From assembly GCA_036397555.1 (NCBI GenBank), contig DASWIS010000024.1:1-38113 (forward strand): a DNA stretch of 38,113 nt, given 5' to 3'. Positions 6,362-15,045 of this stretch are shown one piece after another. Each line of letters opens with the position of its first letter. Position 1 is the stretch's first letter. This DNA comes from Candidatus Zixiibacteriota bacterium (GTDB taxonomy: Bacteria; Zixibacteria; MSB-5A5; WJJR01). A program made the position numbers and the translations under genes. The notes under the pieces are model-generated. The model was not told the DNA's origin and did not search any database. It was given only the letters and a program-made list of their open reading frames with translations.

Positions 6362-7357
6362 ATGACAAATCGGCACTTTCTTGGTCTGGTGGTCGCTGTA
6401 CTGGCACTGCTTGTTTCCGCTGAAGTTCACGCCGACACCGTCCGTCCGGTCTCGACGTACTCGATTGTCGCGCGCGACTCGGCCACCGGCCAGATGGGGG
6501 TGGCGGTGCAGTCGCACTGGTTTTCGGTCGGGCCGATTGTCCCCTGGGCCGAGGCGGGCGTCGGCGCGGTCGCGACCCAATCGCTGGTCAGGATCGACTA
6601 CGGTCCTGACGGGCTGGATCACTTGCGCGCCGGTGAAAGTGCGGCATTGGCGCTGACCGCGATGCTGGCCGCCGATTCGGGGCGCGAGGTCCGTCAGGTG
6701 GCGATCGTCGACGCCAACGGCAACGTCGCAGTGCACACCGGCAAACGGTGCATCGCCTATGCCGGGCACATTACTGGGCGCGGCTTTTCGGTGCAGGCCA
6801 ATCTGATGGCCGACTCGATCGTCCCGACGGCAATGGCACAGGCATATCGCACGGCCACGGGCTCGCTTGCAGAACGGATGCTGGCCGCGCTGGAGGCGGC
6901 CGAAGCGGTCGGCGGCGACATTCGCGGACGGCAATCAGCGGCGATCCTCGTCGTGGATGGGAAACGTCACCCGCAACGCTGGCAGGGAAAGCTGATCGAG
7001 CTGCGCGTGGAGGACCATCCTACGCCACTGGTCGAATTGCGTCGCCTCTACGATCTGCAATTGGCCTACGATTGGATGAATCGCGGCGACGTCTACGCCG
7101 AACACAGCCAATGGGATTCGGCCGCGATCGCCTATGGCAGCGCTGAGAAACTGGCGCCGCAGATCGCCGAGATTCCCTTTTGGCACGCAGTCACGCTCAC
7201 CGCCGCCGGACGCATCGAAGACGCGCTGCCGGTTTTCAGGCGCATATTCGCAAGCGAATCACGCTGGGTCGAGCTGCTGCCTCGCCTAATCCCGGCGGGA
7301 TTGCTGCCGGTTGATTCGACGGCGCTGGAGCGGATTCTTAAGACGGCGGGGGAGTAG
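6362..7357 (+). CDS. Exported DUF1028 protein with C-terminal TPR-like region
   Basis: This 331-residue protein has a signal peptide (about 1-24, ending 'AEVHA'). Next comes a DUF1028 domain (about 28-230): 'STYSIVARDSATGQMGVAVQ', 'GVGAVATQS', 'GRGFSVQANLM' and 'GGDIRGRQSAAILVVDG' are its landmarks. DUF1028 proteins have an Ntn-hydrolase-like fold, but their substrate is unknown. The C-terminal about 100 residues ('LQLAYDWMNRGDVYAEHSQW' onward) are helical and read like one or two TPR units, matching the 'putative peptidoglycan binding' extension often seen in this family. GGGAGGGG stands in front of the ATG. It converges with the Ig-like gene behind it. Export to the periplasm or outside is inferred from the signal peptide. 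Confidence 0.85.
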   Translation: MTNRHFLGLVVAVLALLVSAEVHADTVRPVSTYSIVARDSATGQMGVAVQSHWFSVGPIVPWAEAGVGAVATQSLVRIDYGPDGLDHLRAGESAALALTAMLAADSGREVRQVAIVDANGNVAVHTGKRCIAYAGHITGRGFSVQANLMADSIVPTAMAQAYRTATGSLAERMLAALEAAEAVGGDIRGRQSAAILVVDGKRHPQRWQGKLIELRVEDHPTPLVELRRLYDLQLAYDWMNRGDVYAEHSQWDSAAIAYGSAEKLAPQIAEIPFWHAVTLTAAGRIEDALPVFRRIFASESRWVELLPRLIPAGLLPVDSTALERILKTAGE

Positions 7358-7431
7358 GTCGGGACATGGGGAAAGCCGCCATGCGGGTTACTGGAGTGAA
7401 TGTCCGCAACGGGCGGCGCCGACGTCCAGAT

Positions 7432-8169
7432 TCAAGGTCGCTGCACCGGGCGGGCATCGGGGCAGTCCGTCCAGGCGAATTCATTCAGCAGTGCGGCAAT
7501 CTTCTCCGGCTGCGGGCCGGTCATTCGGTGCAATTCGCAGATGTAATCCGTGTAGGAGTCGCCGTCCCAGGTGCAGATGATGATCCGGCAGGGATCGAAG
7601 GCAATGAACTCACACACCATGAATGTCTGCTCGGTAATCGAGGACGTATCCATTGCCCGACTGAAGGTCACTCTGATTTCTGCCAGATCTGCCGGGACGT
7701 TGACTTCGCCCGTCCCAGGTTCACGATCAACGACCGTGGGACTCTCGCACGTGTAGAATTCCCAAGTGAAAGGGGATTCCAGGGTGTCACCGAATATCGA
7801 TTGAATCGCGGTCGTCAATTCCACATACACCGTTTCGGTCGAGGCATAGAGCGAATCGGGTACAAAGATGACGCTGTTCGTCATTGTATCGAATTCGAAT
7901 GTACCGGTAATGCCGCCGGAGATTGACCCAGTGGCCAGGAAAGTCGTGTCGTTTAAGGTGCTCGTGTCCATCGGCATGCTGAAGGACGCTGTAATGGTCT
8001 CGTCCGACAGCACTGCCACTGCGGAATCGCCGGGCCAGATTGAATCAACGACCGGTGGATCGGCATACACTACGGCGCGACCTAAGATGACAAGCATCAC
8101 TGCCATTGCCCATGTCGCCAAGCCGCTAACAGGCCTGAGTGCCCTGAAACAGCATTCCTTGCTACGCAT
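7432..8169 (-). CDS. Exported protein with two bacterial Ig-like (Big_5/SbsA) domains
   Basis: The 245-residue product starts with a signal peptide ('LATWAMAVMLVILGRAVVYA'). Two Big_5 Ig-like domains follow. The first (about 38-140) has 'PGDSAVAVLSDETITASFSM' and 'MDTSTLNDTTFLATG'; the second (about 145-225) has 'PGTGEVNVPADLAEIRVTFS' and 'MDTSSITEQTFMV'. The 'F(S)xxMD' turn is the hallmark of this Ig family, found in surface and S-layer-like proteins. The C-terminal part is cysteine-bearing and short, so the protein may be an adhesion or structural module. AAGGAGG precedes the ATG. It is the second gene of a minus-strand unit, 23 bases after the FG-GAP-like gene at 8193-9845. No catalytic motif is visible. 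Confidence 0.8.
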   Translation of the reverse strand: MRSKECCFRALRPVSGLATWAMAVMLVILGRAVVYADPPVVDSIWPGDSAVAVLSDETITASFSMPMDTSTLNDTTFLATGSISGGITGTFEFDTMTNSVIFVPDSLYASTETVYVELTTAIQSIFGDTLESPFTWEFYTCESPTVVDREPGTGEVNVPADLAEIRVTFSRAMDTSSITEQTFMVCEFIAFDPCRIIICTWDGDSYTDYICELHRMTGPQPEKIAALLNEFAWTDCPDARPVQRP

Positions 8170-8192
8170 TTGTTCCTCCTTGAATGGGTGTG

Positions 8193-9845
8193 CTATGGGC
8201 AGGGAGTACAGAACGCCTGGGCGGGAACTCCGTTGCGAAACGCGACATCGACCAGTGCGATCACGTCAAACACGTTCGTAACGCCGTCGCAGTTTACGTC
8301 ACTGCGAACGTATGGGCATTGAGGGAAGGGGTCCGTCATCGGCGCCGCAGACCGAAACGCCACATCGACTGCCGCGACAACATCGAACACGTTGGAGAGG
8401 CCGTCACAGCCAGGATCAGCGAAACAGTGACAATAGCAATCCTCGCCAGGCGGGATGCATTCTCCCGACTCTTCACAGTTGTAACATGTATCTCCTTGGA
8501 ACACTCGGAAGATGATGGCGTGATTGACAGACGCAAACTCAGACGCGCGATTCTGATCAATATCTATAGTGTACCATCGAACGAGGCTTCCGAAGTCGTC
8601 AAATCCCCAGGCACAAGTGTGAATGAACTGTCCGGTCAACAAATCCCACTCCCACTGCCGCTCCATGGGGTAGAAGTGCATAACCAACTCCTCCAGACCA
8701 TCACAGTCAGTGTCCGCTGCCCAGCACGGGTGAATACCGGTCGCACCGGTCTGCTCTTGGAACGTGTGGGCGACGACAAACTCGTTGTCATCGACCGCCT
8801 CCAACAGTTGGTAGCGAAACCCGAGTTGGCTGGAGGAGTGCCCGAGCAGGGCGTATAGCTTCCCGTCCGGTTTAGGACGACAAGCTACCGCAGTGGCGTT
8901 GCCCCCCCAGGCCGTGTCGGTGATGACCCCTATGTACGAGAGTCCCGTGGCCTGCCACTCGAGGAGGCTGTAACCAAAAATGTTATTTCCCGATATGAAT
9001 TCGACCCTCCCATCCTCGTCGAAGTCCCCAACGGCAGGGTACCCGGCCGCGCTGTTCGGTACCGGTATATCAGACGTCGTGACGAATGTGCCCAGTGAAG
9101 TGTCATAGTCAATTATCACGGCCCTTCCAACGCCAAAGCTGTGTGGATTGACATAGATTTCAGAGTACAGGTCCCCGTCGATCTCTGTCAGCACCGGGTT
9201 CATTTCGATATTGAATCCTGGCCACCGCCAACTCGCTCGCAGAGTCCAGTCGGGACCCGAATGTATCAGGAGCTTGTCGCCCCACTGTGAGACAAGCTCG
9301 ACGCTTCCATCCAGATCGAGGTCCGCGGCGATCAGGGGGACCGCTGAGTCGATGGGGACATCTACCTCTGTGTGCGTGACCAGTGAGTCGATGTCGTGGC
9401 GGGCGATGCCACCGAGCTTGCGGATGTAGAGTTCCCAGACCTTCCGGGTGGAATCGAAATGAGGTGCAATCCTCTCCAATGTCACGGGAAAGTCGAGAAT
9501 CGACGGGCAGCTCGCAGAAGTTCCGGCGGGAGTCGTTCGCACAGTGTGTGGGAAGTTCTGAATGCGTATTGGAGAATCTTGAATGGCGCACCAGTCTGGA
9601 ACTATCCCGCCTTGGCAATGGGTCGGGTCACACAACGGAGTCGACCGCAAGGAAGAGATTGTCCTCACGCGCTCATCTTCTGTGCGGGCGCTCGCTCCTG
9701 ATCTCGCTGATGATCCAACAGACCGACCGTTAAGGTATGCGAGCAGCGCAACCGTGAGAATCGCTGCCCACAAGCCATTGGAGTGCGAAACCTGAGGATA
9801 GTCATTCCCCGTCAACCCTATCGTGTCGGTCCGAGACGACTTCAA
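8193..9845 (-). CDS. Exported FG-GAP/VCBS-like repeat protein with C-terminal dockerin-like doublet
   Basis: The 550-residue protein starts at a TTG with AGGAG six bases in front. An N-terminal hydrophobic stretch ('LWAAILTVALLAYL') suggests export. The middle (about 150-430) holds calcium-loop repeats of FG-GAP/VCBS type: 'IAADLDLDGSVELVSQWGDK', 'VGDFDEDGRVEFISGNNIFG' and 'CWAADTDCDGLEELVMHFYP', which usually form a beta-propeller. The last 80 residues are cysteine-rich and contain two F-hand-like loops, 'DPGCDGLSNVFDVVAAVDVA' and 'DVNCDGVTNVFDVIALVDVA', matching the tails of the two LVIVD proteins downstream. The tail fits a dockerin-type calcium-binding domain and may anchor or sort the protein. 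The role is unknown. Confidence 0.8.
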   Translation of the reverse strand: MKSSRTDTIGLTGNDYPQVSHSNGLWAAILTVALLAYLNGRSVGSSARSGASARTEDERVRTISSLRSTPLCDPTHCQGGIVPDWCAIQDSPIRIQNFPHTVRTTPAGTSASCPSILDFPVTLERIAPHFDSTRKVWELYIRKLGGIARHDIDSLVTHTEVDVPIDSAVPLIAADLDLDGSVELVSQWGDKLLIHSGPDWTLRASWRWPGFNIEMNPVLTEIDGDLYSEIYVNPHSFGVGRAVIIDYDTSLGTFVTTSDIPVPNSAAGYPAVGDFDEDGRVEFISGNNIFGYSLLEWQATGLSYIGVITDTAWGGNATAVACRPKPDGKLYALLGHSSSQLGFRYQLLEAVDDNEFVVAHTFQEQTGATGIHPCWAADTDCDGLEELVMHFYPMERQWEWDLLTGQFIHTCAWGFDDFGSLVRWYTIDIDQNRASEFASVNHAIIFRVFQGDTCYNCEESGECIPPGEDCYCHCFADPGCDGLSNVFDVVAAVDVAFRSAAPMTDPFPQCPYVRSDVNCDGVTNVFDVIALVDVAFRNGVPAQAFCTPCP

Positions 9846-10053
9846 TTACGACTCCTGGCTGTGAGGGACTCCAACCCAATATATCGGCTGATTGCGCCTA
9901 TCCAAGCGGAAACCAGCCCGGGGACCATAGTCTGACAATACCTGACAATTCGGCATGGGCTGAGCACGGGCGCGGCCACATGCAGAATCCCGCCGCGCGC
10001 GGAGACTCAGAGCAGCGCGGCGGGTCCGATCGACAGGAGATTCGTTGCTGTCC

Positions 10054-10485
10054 TTACCGTCCCAGCAGCGCTTCCGCCTCGACGACCGCATTCATTTCGT
10101 CCATGAGGATATGGGTGAGCGCGTGGACGAAGACGGTGTTGCCTTTGACCAGCGGCAGAATCTTACGGTACGAATCCGCGGCGGCGCGTTCGGTCTTCAG
10201 GGCTTCTTCGAGCATCGTGCGGGTGTCCGTCGTGTGGACGATCGGCGCGGGATCGCGCGTCGTGACCGCTTCGCCCCCCAACTGACCGATGATGTCGCGC
10301 ACTTTGGCGGCATGGTCGAATGACTCGGTCGCTTCCTCTTCGAAGTGGCTCTTGAGCGTCAGGGAATCCAATCCCTTCAGGTAAACGGCGTAGTGCGCGT
10401 ACATCGCCTGCGCGCGCAGCTCCCAGCCGAGCGCTTTGTTGAGCTTGGTGATCACCTGTTTCTTACCGGCTGATGACGGGGGCAT
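10054..10485 (-). CDS. Ferritin-like four-helix protein (bacterioferritin/Dps-like)
   Basis: From the ATG at 10485 (GAGGAG in front) the protein is 143 residues; the longer frame to 10536 adds 17 residues with no ribosome site. It has the four-helix ferritin layout: helix A 'LGWELRAQAMYAHYAVYLKG', helix B 'SHFEEEATESFDHAAKVRD', helix C 'TRTMLEEALKTERAAADSYR', helix D 'HILMDEMNAVVEAEALL'. Such proteins oxidise and store iron or protect DNA. The usual ExxH in helix B reads ESFDH, so the ferroxidase ligand set may be altered. There is no haem-binding Met that I can place with certainty. It is a single gene, flanked by the surface-protein genes and divergent from the LVIVD pair. Confidence 0.82.
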   Translation of the reverse strand: MPPSSAGKKQVITKLNKALGWELRAQAMYAHYAVYLKGLDSLTLKSHFEEEATESFDHAAKVRDIIGQLGGEAVTTRDPAPIVHTTDTRTMLEEALKTERAAADSYRKILPLVKGNTVFVHALTHILMDEMNAVVEAEALLGR

Positions 10486-10691
10486 CGGAGTCTCCTCACT
10501 GCGAATCGTGGTTTGCCTGTAAAGGCGGTCCGCCACACGTGGTCTGAAAGGTCTATCGCATTGACCGCCAACGGATAGTGCCGCGGGCGATCCGGTCCTT
10601 ATGGTACCTCCGTCCCGCGCTCAAAGCAACGGGGTGCGTCATGAGTCCTCGTGCGTCGGGTCGTTCCGGTGGCGGGGCGACGTTCCACACG

Positions 10692-10720
10692 TTGACAAAA
10701 CTCCAAATCACGCTTACATT
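10692..10720 (+). promoter_or_regulatory. Sigma-70-type promoter for the LVIVD protein pair
   Basis: TTGACA (10692-10697), a 17-base spacer, then TACATT (10715-10720). The predicted start near 10727 leaves a leader of about 110 bases before the ATG at 10836. This also argues against the frame's earlier start at 10578. The rest of the 10486-10835 spacer holds no gene that I can support. Confidence 0.6.
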
Positions 10721-10835
10721 TGCAGGGCATTTATGGTCGGGGCGGTCCGGCTCCTCCTCACCACAAGTGGGCCAACCTGCAGTGCGCGTACTTTACATCA
10801 GTAACGGTATTCCCGTTCCGGACGAGAGGTCCATC

Positions 10836-12842
10836 ATGGCGGTCTGTCCCCGATTGTTGTTGTGTGGTCTTGTTGTAGTCATCTTTGCCATTCCCGCCAA
10901 TGCTGAAGTGGGGCCGTGCGACACATTGCCGCCGCGCACGGTCATCGCCTTCGACAGTATCGCGTCGTTTACCGGCTATACCGAGGGGAACGACTGCTGG
11001 GGCTGGGTGTCGCCGGGCGGCATCGAGTATGCCATCTATGGTGCGCGCGGCGGGCTGGCGTTCATCAATCTGAATACGATGCAGGAAGACGACTTTGTCT
11101 CCGGCCCCAACTGCATCTGGCGCGACATCAAGTCGTACCGCAACTATTGCTACGAAGTCACCGAGTGCGGCCCGGGGCTGAAGATCATCGACATGAGCTT
11201 TCTGCCCGACAGCGTGCACGTGGTCGGGACCTTCACCGGCGGTTCGACCCGTTCGCACAATCTCACCATCGACACGGCGAAGGGATACGCGTACCTCGTG
11301 CGTCAGAACTATTCGGGCTTCCGGGTGATCTCGCTGGCCAACCCCGAATCGCCCGCCGAATTGCCCGGGGTCAACACCGGCGATGCGCACGATGTCTATG
11401 CGCGCAACGATACGGTCTGGGCGGCCGAAGGATGGGATTCGCAGTTTTCGATCTGGGACATGAGCAACAAGTCGTCGCCGCAGATGCTGGCATTGGTCAC
11501 TGTTCCGGGGCAGGGCTACCTGCACAACATCTGGCCGATGGACTACATGCCGTACGTGGTCACAACCGAGGAAACCGCCGGACACACGATCAAAATCTGG
11601 AACACCGCCGACCTGCAAGACATCTCGCTGGTCGCGCAATATCTCGCGCCGTCCGGACTGGCGCACAACGCGCACATCGTCGGCAAGTACCTCTTTCTCT
11701 CGCACTATGAGTCGGGCGTCGTCGTCGTCGATCTGACATTCCCGGAGTGCCCGGTGGAAATGGCGCGTTTCGACACATACCCCGATCGCGAGTTATCGGG
11801 CTACAACGGCTGCTGGGGAGTCTATCCGCACGCGGGCACCAATCGCATCTACGCCTCGAACATCGAAGGCAACATCATGATCTTCGAGACCGACATTCGT
11901 GTGGTCGGATTCGGCGGCGGTCCTCTGGTCGGCGCAGCGCCTTTGAGTTCGTCTTTTCTCAGCTATGCGCAGGGCGATATTGTCAGCCAGACGTGGGATT
12001 TCGGCGATGGTGCCTTCGGTAACGGCACCGTGGGGGCACACGCGTACGGGCCGGGGATCTATGACGTCGCCTTGGATGTGACGTTTCCGGAGAGCACGAC
12101 CACGATCGGATACGCTCATTATGTCACGGCGCTGGCGGAATCGCTCACGGTCGAAGATGTCGCGTTGATGCCGGGCCAGGCCGGGTACTGGGAGGCCGGG
12201 CTCATCAATCACGTGCCGATTCTGGAAACGACGATACCGGTCTCGATGAGCGGTGTGCCGTCGCAGGCGGTGTTTGACTCCGTCAGCCGAGCGGGGACAC
12301 GCACGGAGTACTTTGAAGTTGTGACGATTCCCTATGACAACCACGCGGGCGGGCAGGTGTATGTCCGTCTTATCGCCGATGGCGGGGGCGGTTCACCGCC
12401 CTTGGCGCCCGGAACCGGTCCGATTTTGAGGGTGTACTATCATCTGCTGCCGACGGCTTCGCCGGGGTCGGTGCTGACTCTGTCGACGGACGATTTCAGC
12501 GGTCCGGTCGGTGGTGGGATTCAACTGGATGCGAAAACGACGACCGCCGCGTTTGTTCCATCGCCCGACGGGGGCACGCTGACCGTGCTGACGCCGCCGT
12601 GCGAGTGTCCCTGCTACGGCGACCCCTCATGCAACGGCGTCGTCGATGTGTTCGACGTTGTCGAAACAGTCGATGTGGCGTTTCGCGCGGAATCGCCGCC
12701 GTTCGACTTCGGCTGTCCGTCCGCGCGCACCGATGCCGATTGTGACGGTCTGACGAACGTGTTCGATGTGGTCGCCATGGTCGACGTCGCGTTCCGCAGT
12801 GGCGATCCGCAAACGACGTTTTGCGATCCTTGTGAACTATAG
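10836..12842 (+). CDS. Exported choice-of-anchor-B/LVIVD propeller protein with PKD, cohesin-like and dockerin-like domains (copy 1)
   Basis: The 668-residue product begins with a signal peptide (about 1-23, 'VVVIFAIPANA'). The N-terminal part (about 28-355) carries LVIVD-type propeller repeats such as 'GLKIIDMSFLPDSVHVVGTF', 'GFRVISLANPESPAELPGV' and 'GVVVVDLTFPECPVEMARFD', the pattern of the choice-of-anchor-B family. A PKD domain follows ('QTWDFGDGAFGNGTV', about 360-430), then a beta-rich region (about 436-590) that reads like a cohesin-type fold. The tail has two F-hand-like loops ('DPSCNGVVDVFDVVETVDVA', 'DADCDGLTNVFDVVAMVDVA'). I chose the ATG at 10836 from the signal peptide and the promoter. 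It is followed after 48 bases by a close paralogue. A surface or extracellular structural role is inferred; no enzyme motif is seen. Confidence 0.85.
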   Translation: MAVCPRLLLCGLVVVIFAIPANAEVGPCDTLPPRTVIAFDSIASFTGYTEGNDCWGWVSPGGIEYAIYGARGGLAFINLNTMQEDDFVSGPNCIWRDIKSYRNYCYEVTECGPGLKIIDMSFLPDSVHVVGTFTGGSTRSHNLTIDTAKGYAYLVRQNYSGFRVISLANPESPAELPGVNTGDAHDVYARNDTVWAAEGWDSQFSIWDMSNKSSPQMLALVTVPGQGYLHNIWPMDYMPYVVTTEETAGHTIKIWNTADLQDISLVAQYLAPSGLAHNAHIVGKYLFLSHYESGVVVVDLTFPECPVEMARFDTYPDRELSGYNGCWGVYPHAGTNRIYASNIEGNIMIFETDIRVVGFGGGPLVGAAPLSSSFLSYAQGDIVSQTWDFGDGAFGNGTVGAHAYGPGIYDVALDVTFPESTTTIGYAHYVTALAESLTVEDVALMPGQAGYWEAGLINHVPILETTIPVSMSGVPSQAVFDSVSRAGTRTEYFEVVTIPYDNHAGGQVYVRLIADGGGGSPPLAPGTGPILRVYYHLLPTASPGSVLTLSTDDFSGPVGGGIQLDAKTTTAAFVPSPDGGTLTVLTPPCECPCYGDPSCNGVVDVFDVVETVDVAFRAESPPFDFGCPSARTDADCDGLTNVFDVVAMVDVAFRSGDPQTTFCDPCEL

Positions 12843-12890
12843 ACGATGTTGGACCCTGCCGACGGACTGTCGGTGATGAGAGAGGCAGTA

Positions 12891-14888
12891 ATGCCCCGAC
12901 GTTTCTTGATCCGGATGTTGTTTCTGACGATTCTGTCACCCCTGTTGTGGATGCCGACTTCGTCTGCCGTGGCGATCGATTGCGACACGCTCCCGCCGCG
13001 TCCCGTTATCCAGTTTGACAGCATTGCCTCGTTCAATTACGGCGGCGGCAACGATTGCTGGGGGTGGGTCGCACCGGACGGCACCGAGTACGCGATCTAT
13101 GGTGCGAGCAACGGTTTGGCATTCATCAACGTGACCACGTTAACTCAGGCCGATTTCGTGACCGGGACATCGTGCACGTGGCGGGACATCAAGACCTACC
13201 GTCACTATTGTTACGAGGTCAGTGAGTGCGGCACAGGGTTGAAGATCATCGACATGAGCTTCTTGCCCGACAGCGTGCGCGTCGTGACCACATTCAGCCC
13301 GGGTGTCAGTTGCCACAACCTCAACATCGACACGGCGAGAGGATTTGCCTATCTGGTGAGGCCGGGATACAACGGTTTTCGCGTAATCTCACTCGCCAAT
13401 CCCGAATCCCCGGCGGAGTTTTCCGGGGTCGGCACGTTCGACATGCACGACATGTACGCGCGCAACGACACGGTCTGGGCGGCAGAGGGCAACGGTCACT
13501 CGTTTTCGATTTGGGACATGACCAACAAGTCGCAACCGACGCAGATCGGCTTCGCCCTCATTCCGGGGAACGGATATGTCCACAACATCTGGCCCACGGC
13601 CGATGGACGGTATGTCGCAACCACCGAGGAGACTGCCTTCAGGACCGTCAAGATCTGGAATACCGAGAATCTGGGAAACATCAGTCTGGTTGCCGAGTAT
13701 CTGGCGCCGAGCAACCTCGCGCACAACGCCCACATCGACGGGAACTACCTGTTCATTTCGCATTACCAATCGGGCGTTGCCGTCGTCGATATCCGCTATC
13801 CCGAATGCCCCGCCGAAGTGGCCCGCTTCGATACCTACAAACCCGGAGAGTCGCCGGGGTTTCAGGGCTGCTGGGGTGTTTATCCGCACGCCGGTACCGG
13901 GCACATTTACGCCTCAACCATCGAGGGCAATCTGATGGTCTTCGAAACCGACATCCAAAACGTCAACTTCGCGGCGACGCCGACCATCGGCTCCGCGCCG
14001 TTGAGCGTCGATTTCACCAATCTGTCGGCAGGAACGATTCTGTCCCAGGTGTGGGACTTCGGCGACGGCGATACCTCCACCGCGTCATCTCCCACACACG
14101 TGTATCAGGCGGGCGTGTACAGTGTCCAACTGGAGATCGAGACCACAACCGGCAGCGGCCAGACGATCAAGCCAGATTTCGTGACCGCGCTGGCGGAGAC
14201 AACCGTAATCGGCGATGTGTCGGGGCAGCCGACCACGCAGGTGGCCTGGGATATCGATTTGACCAATCACGTTCCCATCACCGAGTTGATCATTCCGGTC
14301 AAAGTTTCTCAGGTCCCGACGTGGGCCACGCTCGATTCGTTGTCCCGGGTCGGGACGCGCACCGCGTATTTCGAACAACAGCAGAATCTGTTCAACAACA
14401 AATTCTTCGGTGAAATGGTAGTCCGGCTCAATGCCAACAACGGCGGCGGCGCGCCGCCCCTGCCGGCGGGATCGGGGACGGTGTTGCGTGTCTGGATGAC
14501 GCTGAAGTCGGTCGCCCCTGCGGGAGAAACCATTACACTGTCGAACGACGACACGCTGAGCGGGCTGACCCTCACGGGCGAGACGTTCACGACAACGTTT
14601 GCGCCCGTTGCCGATGCCGGGATCCTGACGATTTTGACGCCGCCGTGCGACTGCCCCTGCCACGCAGACCCTGTCTGCGACGCCATTTCCGATGTGTTCG
14701 ACGTTGTCGCCGCCGTTGACGTCGCCTTCCGCGCGAGTCCGGGAGTGTTCGATCCGGCCTGCCCGAATGAACGGACCGATGTCACCTGCGATGGCCTCAC
14801 CAATGTTTTTGATGTCATCCGATTTGTGGACGTCGCGTTTCGCAGCGTTGACCCGGCGACGGCGTTTTGCGATCCCTGTCTGCCATGA
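12891..14888 (+). CDS. Exported LVIVD/PKD/cohesin-like/dockerin-like protein (copy 2, tandem paralogue)
   Basis: The 665-residue protein has the same order as its neighbour: signal peptide ('MLFLTILSPLLWMPTSSAVA'), LVIVD propeller, PKD domain with 'QVWDFGDGDTSTASS', cohesin-like beta region and dockerin-like tail ('DPVCDAISDVFDVVAAVDVA', 'DVTCDGLTNVFDVIRFVDVA'). Long blocks are nearly identical, for example 'GLKIIDMSFLPDSVRVV', 'GFRVISLANPESPAEF' and 'HNIWP', while the PKD and cohesin-like parts diverge. That suggests the propeller surface is under stronger constraint. The first F-hand of this copy has Ala-Ile in place of Gly, so its calcium loop may be weaker. The ATG at 12891 sits behind GAGAGG. 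It is probably co-transcribed with copy 1 and ends at a strong hairpin shared with the convergent FecR gene. Confidence 0.85.
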   Translation: MPRRFLIRMLFLTILSPLLWMPTSSAVAIDCDTLPPRPVIQFDSIASFNYGGGNDCWGWVAPDGTEYAIYGASNGLAFINVTTLTQADFVTGTSCTWRDIKTYRHYCYEVSECGTGLKIIDMSFLPDSVRVVTTFSPGVSCHNLNIDTARGFAYLVRPGYNGFRVISLANPESPAEFSGVGTFDMHDMYARNDTVWAAEGNGHSFSIWDMTNKSQPTQIGFALIPGNGYVHNIWPTADGRYVATTEETAFRTVKIWNTENLGNISLVAEYLAPSNLAHNAHIDGNYLFISHYQSGVAVVDIRYPECPAEVARFDTYKPGESPGFQGCWGVYPHAGTGHIYASTIEGNLMVFETDIQNVNFAATPTIGSAPLSVDFTNLSAGTILSQVWDFGDGDTSTASSPTHVYQAGVYSVQLEIETTTGSGQTIKPDFVTALAETTVIGDVSGQPTTQVAWDIDLTNHVPITELIIPVKVSQVPTWATLDSLSRVGTRTAYFEQQQNLFNNKFFGEMVVRLNANNGGGAPPLPAGSGTVLRVWMTLKSVAPAGETITLSNDDTLSGLTLTGETFTTTFAPVADAGILTILTPPCDCPCHADPVCDAISDVFDVVAAVDVAFRASPGVFDPACPNERTDVTCDGLTNVFDVIRFVDVAFRSVDPATAFCDPCLP

Positions 14889-14986
14889 GCGACTTGTCTC
14901 GCACGCAGCAAAAGGAAACGTAAGGCTTCATTCTGCGCGACGGCCGCTTATCCGTCGCAGGGGACATTTACCCGCGTGAAATGAAA

Positions 14987-15013
14987 CGGCGTCGACCGGA
15001 ACGGTCGACGCCG
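14987..15013. terminator. Bidirectional terminator-like hairpin between convergent genes
   Basis: CGGCGTCGACCG (14987-14998) and CGGTCGACGCCG (15002-15013) form a perfect 12-bp stem with a GAA loop. On the minus strand it is followed by TTTCATTTC, on the plus strand by CTGTTGC. It serves copy 2 of the LVIVD pair and the FecR gene. Confidence 0.65.
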
Positions 15014-15045
15014 CTGTTGCATTCCGGAGAGTCGTGCCGGGGGTA

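Noticed and set aside
10578-10835. N-terminal extension of the first LVIVD protein
   Set aside because: The promoter at 10692-10720 and the signal peptide at 10836 show that translation begins later.
10758-11705. 315-residue frame opposite the first LVIVD protein
   Set aside because: Antisense to a gene with signal peptide and clear repeats; composition looks random.
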